Origin: Maridesulfovibrio bastinii DSM 16055
Lineage (GTDB): Bacteria > Desulfobacterota > Desulfovibrionia > Desulfovibrionales > Desulfovibrionaceae
Direction of reading: 5' to 3'
NCBI RefSeq assembly: GCF_000429985.1
Contig: NZ_AUCX01000006.1
Coordinates: 62,001 to 126,000 of the forward strand
Length of the DNA stretch: 64,000 nt
Under the pieces are notes generated by a model. The model worked only from the letters and a program-made list of their open reading frames with translations, was not told where the DNA came from and searched no databases. A program made the translations under genes and the position numbers. Positions 1 to 8,603 of the stretch are shown piece by piece (the first letter of the stretch is position 1; the number at the start of each line of letters is the position of its first letter).

Positions 1-31
1 GCCCGTTATTGACCATGTTCCGGAGTTTCCC

Positions 32-661
32 ATGGAAAAAATATGTCCATTCTACGATGATCAGGAAGAAGCGGATGCCAAGGATAATTCATTTTGTGAA
101 ATAGCTCTTATCAGTCCAGGCCTTGCGGATATAATTATGCTCGAATTCAGAGATGATGAGTCAACGACTCCGAGCAACGAAAAAATACGTGAAATAATAT
201 CACTGAGCATTGGCCCCCACTATACCACTTCGGAAATTATGCGAGATCTTGGACTGAGATTATCAGCTCTGGGATATTCTGAAAAAACCGAAGCAAAACT
301 CATCCATATAGATCTTGATAATGATCTTGCCACCATAGTTAATGCAGGAGAAACTCCTCTCATTCATCTGGATTCAGACAATCAATTTACTTTTATTGAG
401 CCTCAGACTTTCGGTGCAGGCTCAACAGGTCTTGGGTATCCACCCTGCTCAACTGTAGACTTCAAGCAGGGTCACCGCTTAATCGCCTGCACGCCGTCTT
501 TCCTTTCCGGCTTTAAAACACTTCCAGCCGGGATAGTTGAATTGCAAAACACAGCTTCAGCAACGGCTCAGGTTGATATTAAAACGGCCTGCGAAGCCAT
601 AGGAAGAACAATCGGCAATCCTCGCGAAAAAAGCGGCGAGCTTGTTGTTCTGCAAAGATAG
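32..661 (+). CDS. SpoIIE/PP2C-like domain protein, probably catalytically degenerate (may be 5'-truncated)
   Basis: The protein resembles the C-terminal half of SpoIIE-type PP2C phosphatase domains: an alpha/beta stretch around residues 85-125 reads like the family's 'naGHpPpl' strand pair (here IVNAGETPLIHL), and the C-terminus ends like the last strand (GELVVLQR). The metal-binding aspartates of the family are not where expected: the usual YTDG position reads ACTPSF and the usual DDIT position reads KSGE. That suggests a pseudo-phosphatase or very diverged member. The frame stays open to the left edge of the window, so the gene may begin further left, but an ATG at 32 has GGAG six bases upstream and is a credible start. 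Domain assignment is by eye; function unknown. Confidence 0.55.
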   Translation: MEKICPFYDDQEEADAKDNSFCEIALISPGLADIIMLEFRDDESTTPSNEKIREIISLSIGPHYTTSEIMRDLGLRLSALGYSEKTEAKLIHIDLDNDLATIVNAGETPLIHLDSDNQFTFIEPQTFGAGSTGLGYPPCSTVDFKQGHRLIACTPSFLSGFKTLPAGIVELQNTASATAQVDIKTACEAIGRTIGNPREKSGELVVLQR

Positions 662-666
662 AAAAA

Positions 667-692
667 CCCGGAACGCTTATGACGCTCCGGGT
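667..692 (-). terminator. Rho-independent terminator of the rhodanese lipoprotein gene
   Basis: A CCCGGA/TCCGGG stem with one internal mismatch and a short loop; on the minus strand it is followed by a run of T (complement of the A run at 662-666). It sits between convergent genes. Confidence 0.7.
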
Positions 693-729
693 AAAAAACA
701 ATTGCTAAGATATCAGCTTTTTCAAGAGC

Positions 730-1257
730 TTACTTTACAGCTTCAGCAGGATACTTGGCACCCTTCCATGCAAAGATTCCACCGGGGTAGCGCTTTACAT
801 TGGTGTAGCCAAGCTTTTTAGCCCATGCGGCTCCATTGTGACTGCGGGTACATTTTACAAATCCGCAATAAACAATGATGAGTTTATCTTTATCGGGTCC
901 AAGCAGTTTGATGTAATCTTCCTGAGTTTTTCCATCTGTTTTAGAGGTATCCCATGTATCCATATCCGGAATAGGGAAAAGGAACTGAACCGCACCGGGA
1001 ACGTGTTCCTTTTTATAGCTTGCTTCATAAGGCATGGTATCAACAATGACCATATCAGTCTTATTATCAATTAGACCTTTGAGTTCGGCAGTGGTTATAA
1101 CGTCATAATTTCCGCGCTGAACTTCACGCACAAGCTTAACAGCTCCGGTTTCCTTCTCAACTTCCTTTCCGAATTTATCAGTTCCGAAACATCCGGCCAA
1201 AGCAAAACAAAGCACTGCAACTGCGGTTGCAGCGACCAATTTCCTTAAGATACTCAT
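730..1257 (-). CDS. Rhodanese-like domain lipoprotein
   Basis: A 175-residue protein with an N-terminal lipoprotein signal (basic MSILRK start, hydrophobic stretch, lipobox LAGC) followed by a single rhodanese domain (sulfur transfer fold). The putative active-site loop is around VYCGFVKCTRS, a two-cysteine variant of the single-cysteine rhodanese loop. It should be anchored at the periplasmic face or outer membrane. The start at 1257 was chosen because GGAGG lies just upstream and the signal peptide begins there; the longer frame to 1365 adds an unlikely cysteine-rich leader overlapping the upstream gene. It follows the MauE/DoxX-like membrane gene by 23 bases, so the two are probably one operon for periplasmic thiol or sulfur chemistry (inference). 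Confidence 0.85.
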   Translation of the reverse strand: MSILRKLVAATAVAVLCFALAGCFGTDKFGKEVEKETGAVKLVREVQRGNYDVITTAELKGLIDNKTDMVIVDTMPYEASYKKEHVPGAVQFLFPIPDMDTWDTSKTDGKTQEDYIKLLGPDKDKLIIVYCGFVKCTRSHNGAAWAKKLGYTNVKRYPGGIFAWKGAKYPAEAVK

Positions 1258-1280
1258 CACTCCATTTCCTCCAATCTGGT

Positions 1281-1757
1281 TTAGGATTTGATCCGTGCGA
1301 GCATTCTCCATACAGCCACGGGCCTGATCCCGCGCACAGCACGCACAGCATAGAGATATAAACATCCCGCAAAAATAGCTCCGTCACGCAACAAAGCTTC
1401 TTTAAGCGAGTGAAAAGCTTTTCCTTCAGGGTCTTCCGGACCGAAACACCCGCAATCAACATCAAGCCCCATGCTTATTCCATGAAAAAGTACAGCCATA
1501 AAGACAATTATCATAAGGCTGTAAAGGGTAAGGCTCCCTTTTATATCAAAACACAAACCTGCGGCCACCAGTATCTCGACAACAGGAATTGCAATAGCTG
1601 CCAAAGGAATTATCGCATCAGGCAGAATCCCGTACCCGCTTATTACAAGCGCAAAATCGGCAGGAGAAAACAGCTTGGATATTCCTGAATAAAGAAAAAT
1701 CACAGCGAACAGAATCCGGAGAACAAAATAAATTTTAAGAGAAAAAATTTTAGCCAT
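1281..1757 (-). CDS. MauE/DoxX-like redox membrane protein
   Basis: 158 residues with about four membrane segments and a conserved cysteine motif DCGCFGP near residue 100, the hallmark of MauE/DoxX-type proteins that pass electrons to or from periplasmic thiols (as MauE does in methylamine dehydrogenase maturation). Length fits the family. An AGGCGG sequence precedes the ATG at 1757. The rhodanese lipoprotein gene follows directly on the same strand. No mau genes are nearby, so a role in methylamine use is not implied; a general periplasmic thiol-redox function is more likely. Confidence 0.75.
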   Translation of the reverse strand: MAKIFSLKIYFVLRILFAVIFLYSGISKLFSPADFALVISGYGILPDAIIPLAAIAIPVVEILVAAGLCFDIKGSLTLYSLMIIVFMAVLFHGISMGLDVDCGCFGPEDPEGKAFHSLKEALLRDGAIFAGCLYLYAVRAVRGIRPVAVWRMLARIKS

Positions 1758-1901
1758 AACTCCGCCTGAATACGATTTTATATTATGCCAACTAACTGTG
1801 ACCTTGAAACAATTGCAAATTGTTAAAAACTATAGATTTTTAATAATTCTATAGATTTTAACTATATCTAATTTTAAGCTTAGAAAATACCCTTTGCATA
1901 A

Positions 1902-1916
1902 TGGCAGGTTTATAGC
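1902..1916 (+). promoter_or_regulatory. Possible sigma-54 promoter upstream of the DEAD-box helicase gene
   Basis: TGGCAGG, four bases, TAGC: the invariant GG and GC are correctly spaced for a -24/-12 element, but position 6 of the -24 box and the -12 box deviate from consensus. The predicted start of transcription is about 30 bases before the ATG. Could be chance. Confidence 0.3.
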
Positions 1917-1960
1917 GTAGTTTTTTGAAGATAACTTGCTTGTAATAAGGATTTTAAAGA

Positions 1961-3532
1961 ATGAAAGAAAATGATTTAGACAAACCGGAAGATAATCACA
2001 GTAAAAATAATGAGGCTCTTGAAAAAATAGTCGAACCTGAAAATTCACTGCCTCCCATTGAAAAAAAAGATCTTCCAGAAAAGCTTCAACAGGCCGTTGA
2101 CAATGTGGGCTGGAATTCTCTCAGTCCAGTACAGTCGCTATCAATCCCATACCAGTTGCAAAACAGAGACCTGATGGTGCAGGCCCGCACAGGAAGCGGT
2201 AAAACCGGAGCCTTTCTGCTGCCCATAATTGAGAAGGTTAAACCGGGAACAGGGCGCACACAGGCTCTTATACTCGTACCTACAAGGGAGCTGGCCCGTC
2301 AGGTTGCCCACGAAGCCGAAACCCTGCTTGGCGGACTCGGAATGAAATCCGTAGCCGTCTATGGTGGTGTTGGATACGGCAAACAAAGGGAAGCCCTCAA
2401 GGAAGGCTGCGAAATAGTTGTAGGAACACCGGGCAGGGTTCTTGATCATATGATTGCCCGTACACTGGATATTTCCGCTTTGCAGACACTTATTTTTGAT
2501 GAAGCCGACCGGATGCTCTCAATCGGTTTTTATCCCGACATGAAGGAAGTCCAGTCCCACCTTCCGCGCCACCGTATAAACACCAATATGTTTTCGGCCA
2601 CTTTTCCGGAACATGTCCTGCGCCTTGCCGGAGAATTTATGATCGAGCCCCAGCTGTTGAGCCTCAGCAGCAGTGAAGTGCATGTCACTGAGATTGAGCA
2701 TGTTTTTTATGAAGTTCCGGCAATGGGCAAAGAAAGACATCTTATGCGGATTCTGGAAATGGAGAATCCCTCATCAGCAATTATATTCTGCAATACAAAA
2801 GCAAATGTAAATTTTGTAACCGCAGTCCTCAAAAATTTCGGATTCAATGCCGGAGAATTAAGTTCCGATCTCTCACAGAGCAAACGGGAACGCATCCTCA
2901 ACCAGATAAGGAGCGGGGAAGTCCGTTTTCTGGTTGCCACGGACGTAGCCGCCAGAGGAATTGATATCCCTGACCTCTCCCACGTTATTCTTTATGAACC
3001 GCCTGAAGACAAGGAATCATACATCCACCGTGCCGGCAGAACAGGCAGAGCCGGTAGTTCAGGAATAGCCATTTCACTTGTCGATGTTATTCAGAAACTG
3101 GAACTGCAACGCATTGCCACCCGTTACGGAATAGATCTGCAGGAAAGAACCATTCCTGAAGACAGTGATGTCATGAACATCATTGAAGCCCGTTTGAGTG
3201 CCATCCTCGAAGCAGGATACAGATCCCGCACCATTCTGGAAAAAGAACGTATCGCCCGCTACAAGGAGCTTGTCAGCAGACTCTCACAGGACGAAGATCA
3301 GCTCACACTGGTAGCCATGCTTCTTGACGACCTCTACCAGAAATCACTGCATGCCCGCCCCGAGCAGCCACCTCAGCAGCAGGAACAGGGACGCGGAAGA
3401 GGAAAACCTTCAGGAAAAAGAAATTCCGGAAATTCGGGCAGAAAAAACTACCGCGGCAGAAGAAGGGGCGGTAATTCCGGAAGCACTCCGTCCTCAGGCA
3501 GAGGACAACCACAACGTGGTAATAAAAGGTAA
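1961..3532 (+). CDS. DEAD-box ATP-dependent RNA helicase
   Basis: 523 residues with all helicase motifs in order: Q motif (SPVQ, about 56-59), Walker A ARTGSGKT (75-82), PTRELA (107-112), TPGR (156-159), DEAD (180-183), SAT (212-214), then ARGIDIP and HRAGRTGR in the second RecA-like domain. The last 50 or so residues are rich in Arg, Gly, Ser and Asn (RGRGK, GRRRGG), an RGG-type tail that binds RNA nonspecifically. Acts in the cytoplasm on RNA duplexes, in ribosome assembly, mRNA decay or cold adaptation; which of these cannot be told here. AAGGA precedes the ATG. The aminotransferase gene follows 28 bases later and probably shares the transcript. Confidence 0.95.
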   Translation: MKENDLDKPEDNHSKNNEALEKIVEPENSLPPIEKKDLPEKLQQAVDNVGWNSLSPVQSLSIPYQLQNRDLMVQARTGSGKTGAFLLPIIEKVKPGTGRTQALILVPTRELARQVAHEAETLLGGLGMKSVAVYGGVGYGKQREALKEGCEIVVGTPGRVLDHMIARTLDISALQTLIFDEADRMLSIGFYPDMKEVQSHLPRHRINTNMFSATFPEHVLRLAGEFMIEPQLLSLSSSEVHVTEIEHVFYEVPAMGKERHLMRILEMENPSSAIIFCNTKANVNFVTAVLKNFGFNAGELSSDLSQSKRERILNQIRSGEVRFLVATDVAARGIDIPDLSHVILYEPPEDKESYIHRAGRTGRAGSSGIAISLVDVIQKLELQRIATRYGIDLQERTIPEDSDVMNIIEARLSAILEAGYRSRTILEKERIARYKELVSRLSQDEDQLTLVAMLLDDLYQKSLHARPEQPPQQQEQGRGRGKPSGKRNSGNSGRKNYRGRRRGGNSGSTPSSGRGQPQRGNKR

Positions 3533-3560
3533 TTTAATTAAATAAGATGGAGAATATATT

Positions 3561-4751
3561 ATGAAACTTCTTTCACCACAGGTAGACAACTACATCGACA
3601 ACTCCTCCTGGATTCGCAAAATGTTTGAAGCCGGGATAGAACTCAAAAAAAAATACGGTGAAAACAATGTTTATGACTTTTCACTGGGCAACCCTGATGT
3701 GCCTGCTCCAGCTGTTGTTGGTGAGGCCTTAAGAGAAATTGCCGACACTGCTGAAGAGCCTTTCGCTTTCGGATATATGCCGAATTTCGGATATCAGGAT
3801 GTGCGTGATGTTCTCGCAGGGCGTGCCAGTCGTGAACAGGGTGTTGAGATCAAAGGCTCGGAAATTATCATTACCTGCGGTGCAGCAGGAGGAATCAATA
3901 CTCTTTTCCGTACGGTTCTTGAACCGGGTGAAGAGGTTCTCTGCCCGGCACCGTTTTTTGTAGAATACAGCTTTTATGCCCAGAACTTCGGTGGCAGCCT
4001 GAAAACAGTGCCTTCAAAACCACTGACTTTCCAGCTCGATCTCAAACATATTGATGATTCTATCACTGAAAAGACAAGGGTCGTTTTAATCAACTCCCCG
4101 AACAACCCGACCGGCGCAATCTACCCCGAAGAAGACCTGAAAAAGCTTGCTGAAATACTGAACAAGCATAACGAAGGACGTGAACGTCCTATCTTCCTGA
4201 TTGCAGACGAACCCTACCGTTTTCTCGCATTTGACGGGGAAAAAGTTCCGTCCATACTCCCCAATTATGATTACAGCCTTGTTATCAGTTCTTTTTCAAA
4301 GAACCTTTCCCTTGCCGGAGAACGCATCGGCTATATCCTCATCAATCCTGATATGCCCGGTAAAGAGCAGCTTACAGCCGGACTTGTACTGGCCAACCGC
4401 ATTCTCGGTTTTGTCAATGCGCCTGCAATCGGACAAAAACTGCTTGCAAAAGCAATTGATGCTGATGTTGATAAAAATATTTATCTTGAAAGACGCAACG
4501 CTATGGCTGAAGTTCTTGATAAGGCTGGTTACAACTACACTATGCCCAAAGGAGCTTTCTACTTCTTCCCTGAAGCTCCCGGATGCGATGATGTTAAATT
4601 CTGCGCAGCCCTGCAGGAAGAAAGAGTCCTTGCTGTTCCCGGATCAGGCTTCGGCATGCCGGGATACTTCCGCCTTGCTTTCTGCGTAGGAACAGAAGTT
4701 ATTACCGGTTCCCAAGAAGGCTTCAAAAAAGCTATTGAAAAATTCAAATAG
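3561..4751 (+). CDS. PLP-dependent aminotransferase, class I/II (aspartate-aminotransferase-like)
   Basis: 396 residues of fold-type I aminotransferase. Visible landmarks: SLGNPDVP near the N-terminus, NSPNNPTG (about 178-185), an aspartate in IADEPYR that would pair with the pyridine nitrogen, and the Schiff-base lysine in SSFSKNLSLAGERIGY (about residue 247). The cytoplasmic enzyme transfers amino groups between amino acids and 2-oxo acids; the substrate cannot be fixed from sequence, though family members of this length often act on aspartate. GGAG precedes the start. It lies 28 bases after the helicase gene and ends at a strong terminator. Confidence 0.9.
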   Translation: MKLLSPQVDNYIDNSSWIRKMFEAGIELKKKYGENNVYDFSLGNPDVPAPAVVGEALREIADTAEEPFAFGYMPNFGYQDVRDVLAGRASREQGVEIKGSEIIITCGAAGGINTLFRTVLEPGEEVLCPAPFFVEYSFYAQNFGGSLKTVPSKPLTFQLDLKHIDDSITEKTRVVLINSPNNPTGAIYPEEDLKKLAEILNKHNEGRERPIFLIADEPYRFLAFDGEKVPSILPNYDYSLVISSFSKNLSLAGERIGYILINPDMPGKEQLTAGLVLANRILGFVNAPAIGQKLLAKAIDADVDKNIYLERRNAMAEVLDKAGYNYTMPKGAFYFFPEAPGCDDVKFCAALQEERVLAVPGSGFGMPGYFRLAFCVGTEVITGSQEGFKKAIEKFK

Positions 4752-4768
4752 CCATCCGCAATAAACAA

Positions 4769-4808
4769 AACGCCGTGACCTTAGCTATCTAAGATCACGG
4801 CGTTTTTT
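4769..4808. terminator. Strong bidirectional rho-independent terminator
   Basis: A long GC-rich stem (CGCCGTGA/TCACGGCG extended by a few pairs) flanked by A and T runs. It serves the aminotransferase gene and the convergent metallopeptidase gene. Confidence 0.9.
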
Positions 4809-4812
4809 AGTT

Positions 4813-5553
4813 TCAGGATTTAAAATTCATCCAGTCTGGAACATATACCGACCCTGCAGAAAGACGTTTTTCATATTCTTTGTATTCCGGCTGGGCAGCT
4901 GCAACAAGTTTCCAGAATTTCTCAGAATGATTCAGATGGATGGTGTGTGACAGCTCGTGAATGAAAAGATGCCGGACCAGTTCAAAAGGAAGAAACATAA
5001 GTTTGCAGTTTAAATTTATATTCTTACGCACGGAGCAGCTTCCCCAGCGGCTGCGCTGAGACCTCACAGCCACTTTCTCAAAAGGCAGCCCCAGTTCCCG
5101 TGAAACCTTTCGCAGTTCTGGAACCAGAAAACTTTTTGCTTCAAGCCTGACGAACTTTTTTAATGAATCAAGCTCTTCCTCAGGAGTCCATGAGGCTCCT
5201 CTTAGGTGCAGTCTGCGAGCATTTTTAACTATTTTAAGACTTCCGCGACCGTTTAAAGATCTGACCAAAGTGTATTCAGTGTTGTTGGCAGCAAAATAAA
5301 TTTTATCAGGAAGGACCAGTTTTTTCGGTTCAAGGGACAGCCCATTCCTGCGCATTGTTTCAACGGCTCTGCTGATCCAGCCTTTTTTTCTATCCACAAA
5401 ATCAGGCACTTCATTAAGGGCGACCCACTTCGGTATCACCACCTCAAGACCTTTGCCGGGTATAACCCTGAAAATAACATTTTTTGCTCTTGTACTTCTA
5501 CGGACCGTCAACGCAACGGCATATCCATTCACAAATATCCTGTCTGAAGACAT
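4813..5553 (-). CDS. YgjP-type (DUF45/WLM-like) zinc metallopeptidase
   Basis: 246 residues. The signature is HELSHTIHLNHSEKFW around residues 195-210: an HExxH zinc site followed by a third ligand histidine. Just before it lies RSQRSRWGSC, the conserved lead-in of YgjP-like proteins. No signal peptide is visible, so it is likely cytoplasmic. The family is thought to act as a protease, but substrates are generally unknown. It is a single gene convergent with the aminotransferase gene. No strong ribosome binding site precedes the ATG at 5553. Confidence 0.85.
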   Translation of the reverse strand: MSSDRIFVNGYAVALTVRRSTRAKNVIFRVIPGKGLEVVIPKWVALNEVPDFVDRKKGWISRAVETMRRNGLSLEPKKLVLPDKIYFAANNTEYTLVRSLNGRGSLKIVKNARRLHLRGASWTPEEELDSLKKFVRLEAKSFLVPELRKVSRELGLPFEKVAVRSQRSRWGSCSVRKNINLNCKLMFLPFELVRHLFIHELSHTIHLNHSEKFWKLVAAAQPEYKEYEKRLSAGSVYVPDWMNFKS

Positions 5554-5724
5554 CAGCTTTCGACCACACTAATTATTTTATTAATAATTTTTAAAAATCT
5601 TGTTTTAAAACAGTCCTCAGTCTACTCCCAGACTTTATCTGCAATAAAACCTGCCGGACAATTTCAAGCCTCTGACAGCCGGGTAAACTGTTTCATAATA
5701 ATTATTTAGTGCCCGAGGACAATA

Positions 5725-6882
5725 ATGACCAATATAAACAACCGTAAAATGTACATTTTTCTGCTTATCCTCACTATAGCCTCAACCGTAGGCCTTCAGG
5801 GTTGGCGCACACTGATGAATAACTTTGCTGTGGAGGTCGCAGGACTTAACGGCGGACAGTTCGGATTTGTCGGATCAATAAGGGAACTGCCGGGATTCTT
5901 TTCACTGTTTGTGGTATATTTTCTGCTCATTTTCAAGGAGCATCATCTTGCGGCACTGTCAGTTATGATTACGGGTGTAGGTGTTGCTCTTGCCGGATTT
6001 ATGCCCTCATACGCCGGGATTGCATTCACAACCTTACTGATGTCGTTCGGCTTCCACTATTATGAAACCATGAATCAGTCGCTGACACTTCAGTATTTCG
6101 GTTATTCTGAAGCACCGCTGGTGATGGGAAGAATGCGAAGCATGGCAGCGGCGACAAATATAACCATCGGAGTGGCTATTTTTCTTGCGTCCGGTTTTAT
6201 GGGCTATTCTTCCATGTTTCTTGCTGCCGGGGGCATAGCCTTTGTTGCCGGTCTGGGATGCTGCTTTATGGACCCATCCTCTACGGAAATCCCTATACAG
6301 CATAAAAAAATGATTCTACGGCCCAAGTACTGGCTCTTTTACGCACTGACATTTCTGGCTGGAGCCAGAAGACAAATTTTTGTCGCTTTTGCCGTTTTCC
6401 TGCTGGTTAAAAAATTTGATTACTCTGTCCAGCAGGTCACAATGCTTTTTGTCTTCAATAATATAATCAACTATTTTTTAAATCCAATCATAGCAAAATC
6501 GGTCAACAAACTTGGCGAGCGAAAAATCCTTTCTATAGAATATGGATTTCTAGTAATAATATTTCTTGCATACGCTTTCACGGACAGCCCTATCATAGGC
6601 GGACTTCTCTATATTCTGGACAACATACTCTACAACTGTGCCATAGCAATTAAGACCTTCTTCCAGAAAATAGCTGATAAGCCTGATATTGCTCCGAGCA
6701 TGGCGGTTGGTTTTACCATAAACCATATTGCCGCGGTATTTATACCAGCTCTTGGAGGAATTGCCTGGATGCAGGATTATAAAATTGTCTTCATCGGAGC
6801 TGCGGTTATGTCCGCGGCATCCTTTATTCTGGCTCAGTTTATTGACCGAGAACTTAAGCTGAAAGCTCTGAACAATGATTGA
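5725..6882 (+). CDS. Major facilitator superfamily transporter
   Basis: 385 residues, almost entirely hydrophobic, with about 12 predicted membrane helices and a central cytoplasmic loop near residue 190 (IPIQHKKMILRPKYW). Layout and length fit an MFS uniporter or proton-coupled permease of the inner membrane. The usual loop 2-3 motif is poorly conserved (FKEHHLA). GAGGA precedes the ATG. The gene stands alone, so the substrate cannot be inferred from neighbours. Confidence 0.85.
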   Translation: MTNINNRKMYIFLLILTIASTVGLQGWRTLMNNFAVEVAGLNGGQFGFVGSIRELPGFFSLFVVYFLLIFKEHHLAALSVMITGVGVALAGFMPSYAGIAFTTLLMSFGFHYYETMNQSLTLQYFGYSEAPLVMGRMRSMAAATNITIGVAIFLASGFMGYSSMFLAAGGIAFVAGLGCCFMDPSSTEIPIQHKKMILRPKYWLFYALTFLAGARRQIFVAFAVFLLVKKFDYSVQQVTMLFVFNNIINYFLNPIIAKSVNKLGERKILSIEYGFLVIIFLAYAFTDSPIIGGLLYILDNILYNCAIAIKTFFQKIADKPDIAPSMAVGFTINHIAAVFIPALGGIAWMQDYKIVFIGAAVMSAASFILAQFIDRELKLKALNND

Positions 6883-6937
6883 TTTATCCAGCTATTGAAT
6901 TCAATAAATCCAAATGAATATACGCTACAAATAATAA

Positions 6938-6973
6938 ATCCTCCCGCTCAAAACTAAGCGGGAGGATTTTTCA
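6938..6973. terminator. Bidirectional rho-independent terminator
   Basis: AATCCTCCCGCT/AGCGGGAGGATT stem with an 8-base loop and a T run, between the MFS gene and the convergent PEP-CTERM-like gene. Confidence 0.9.
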
Positions 6974-7000
6974 TTCAGATTCGGATTTAATGCCGGTCAG

Positions 7001-7609
7001 CTAGGCAAGCTTTCTGCGAAAGTAGCCTACTACAAAAAGGCCTGAGCCCATCAGCAGAAAAGCACCCGGTACCGGAGTCGGGGTGGCAGCTGAAGTTGAA
7101 ATTCCCGTTATAACCAGATTTCCAAGATCAATCCGGGAAGAGTGCTTTCCGTTGGAATAAGCAATCTCGTAGGTATCAGTGAAGATATCCCCTACCTTAA
7201 AATCAGTGGGATCAAAGCCCCACTTTGTAAGGTACAGGTTTGAATTCTGGTTACCGGACTGCAAAACAGAAGCATAACCGAAGTCAGCACCCCAGTTAAG
7301 CTGGTCGCTATGGGCATTCTGGTTCTGTCCCATCAGGTTTCCAGACTCAAGAGCAGTGAAAAAGGTTCCACCGAGATCATATGTTCTTCCATTATGTGAA
7401 GTGGTTGAACCGATCTGGTCAGTATCAACAGAAACAATATAATTGAGTGTATCGCCCAAATGAATATCCGACTTATGTGCAAGCCAGCCCCCATCACGAA
7501 TTCCACTAACTTTACCGGAAAGAGTTAGATATAGAGGAGATGCCGATGCTGGCAAACTTGATAGCAAAAAGACTGAAAAAAGGAAAAAAACCAATAACCT
7601 TCTACGCAT
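7001..7609 (-). CDS. Exported protein with PEP-CTERM/VPLPA-like sorting tail (paralogue of 13648-14247)
   Basis: 202 residues. An N-terminal signal peptide (MRRRLLVFFLF... SASASP) leads into a beta-rich, Asn/Ser/Gly-rich ectodomain. The C-terminus carries a short proline motif (TPTPVPGA), one membrane helix and a basic end (YFRRKLA), the arrangement of PEP-CTERM-type exosortase substrates, closest to VPLPA variants. The start at 7609 is preferred because GGGGAGG lies five bases upstream; the ATG at 7627 has none. The ectodomain aligns by eye with the protein at 13648-14247 (shared YLTLxG, GDTLxYxVxVDTDxIG, GNLxG and a near-identical strand before the tail). Function unknown; likely surface or matrix protein. 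No exosortase gene is in the window. Confidence 0.8.
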   Translation of the reverse strand: MRRRLLVFFLFSVFLLSSLPASASPLYLTLSGKVSGIRDGGWLAHKSDIHLGDTLNYIVSVDTDQIGSTTSHNGRTYDLGGTFFTALESGNLMGQNQNAHSDQLNWGADFGYASVLQSGNQNSNLYLTKWGFDPTDFKVGDIFTDTYEIAYSNGKHSSRIDLGNLVITGISTSAATPTPVPGAFLLMGSGLFVVGYFRRKLA

Positions 7610-7708
7610 TATGACCTCCCCAGACATAATTTTTTTTATATTGAAAATAAAGATATGTTTAAAAAAGTCAATTATTAATTATTTGGAATGCTGCTTATTA
7701 ATCATGGT

Positions 7709-7724
7709 AGTCACTATCGTGACT
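7709..7724. repeat. Perfect 6-bp inverted repeat (AGTCAC, 4 nt, GTGACT)
   Basis: Lies in the short divergent region between the PEP-CTERM-like gene and the STAS gene, about 80 bases before the STAS start. Could be an operator or a small hairpin in the STAS leader. Confidence 0.35.
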
Positions 7725-7804
7725 GGCTCCTTTATCTGGACAAAATTAGATTTTTCCATGAAAATAGGAAATTAATTTTTAATTTCGCAAGGACAAAAAA
7801 GACA

Positions 7805-8140
7805 ATGGAACTTAATAAGAAAAAGATCGGGGATGTAACTGTTATCGGAATAACTGGCAGAATGGATGCCATAACAACTTCGACCTATGACAGCTACATG
7901 GATAATATTATTAATGATGGCGAAATTAAAATCGTCATGGATTTCGGTAAACTGGATTATATTTCCAGTGCAGGCTTGCGTTCTGTGCTTACCACTGCAA
8001 AAAAATTAAAAACAGTTAATGGAATGCTGGCCTTTGCCAACCTGTCAGGAATGGTAAATGAAGTTTTCGAAATATCAGGTTTCGCATCAATGTTCAGTAT
8101 TTATAACACTGAAGACGAAGCAATTGAAAAAATGAAATAG
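7805..8140 (+). CDS. STAS-domain anti-sigma factor antagonist-like protein
   Basis: 111 residues forming a single STAS domain. The phosphoacceptor loop reads DYISSAGLRSVL, the conserved D-x-x-SSAGLR motif whose serine is phosphorylated by an anti-sigma-factor kinase in SpoIIAA/RsbV-type proteins. The start at 7805 (MELNKKKIG) is chosen because it opens the first strand and has AAGGA upstream; the frame extends back to 7688 but that part does not look like protein. No kinase, phosphatase or sigma-factor gene is adjacent, so the partner must be encoded elsewhere. The degenerate SpoIIE-like protein at the left edge is a conceivable but unproven partner. Confidence 0.85.
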   Translation: MELNKKKIGDVTVIGITGRMDAITTSTYDSYMDNIINDGEIKIVMDFGKLDYISSAGLRSVLTTAKKLKTVNGMLAFANLSGMVNEVFEISGFASMFSIYNTEDEAIEKMK

Positions 8141-8603
8141 GAACTGAATAATTTATTGTATTGCGCTTCCACTTTTTTAAGTTCACACAATTTAGAAGAC
8201 CTCTGACACGGCTTATTTAAAAGCTGAAAACATGTCGGCAGAATATTATCAGGTAATAATGACTCGATAAAAGGGAATTCCAGATATTTTGTATACAAAC
8301 TGCTGCGGGCTAAATTTTAATTCAATTTATTTATCCCTAATGAACAAAGCCATAGTCTTTACTATCAAGCCTGCGGAATAACATAGTTTCATATTCTGAA
8401 ATAGCATATCTTTTAAAATTAAATTTTAATACCTCCAGTTCTCTATCATCAAAATAAAACAGTCATTGAAGCAGTATTTTTTGAATCTATCATGGACAAA
8501 ATCAGAATCATCCGTAAATGTTAGTTATGAGACTTCCCATCAGCTCTCACGCCTTCTTTTGTGTAAAAAAATCTGCTATTCATATTAATCTTTTTTATAA
8601 CTT
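8141..8603. other. Intergenic region of 463 bases, no gene seen
   Basis: AT-rich spacer between the STAS and cheD genes. I see no convincing terminator, RNA gene or ORF with a ribosome binding site; the only frames are about 10-12 codons long. Presumably it contains the cheD promoter. Confidence 0.5.

Noticed and set aside
7688-7804. Longer start of the STAS protein
   Set aside because: The extra 39 residues fall before the ribosome binding site at AAGGA and do not resemble the STAS fold.
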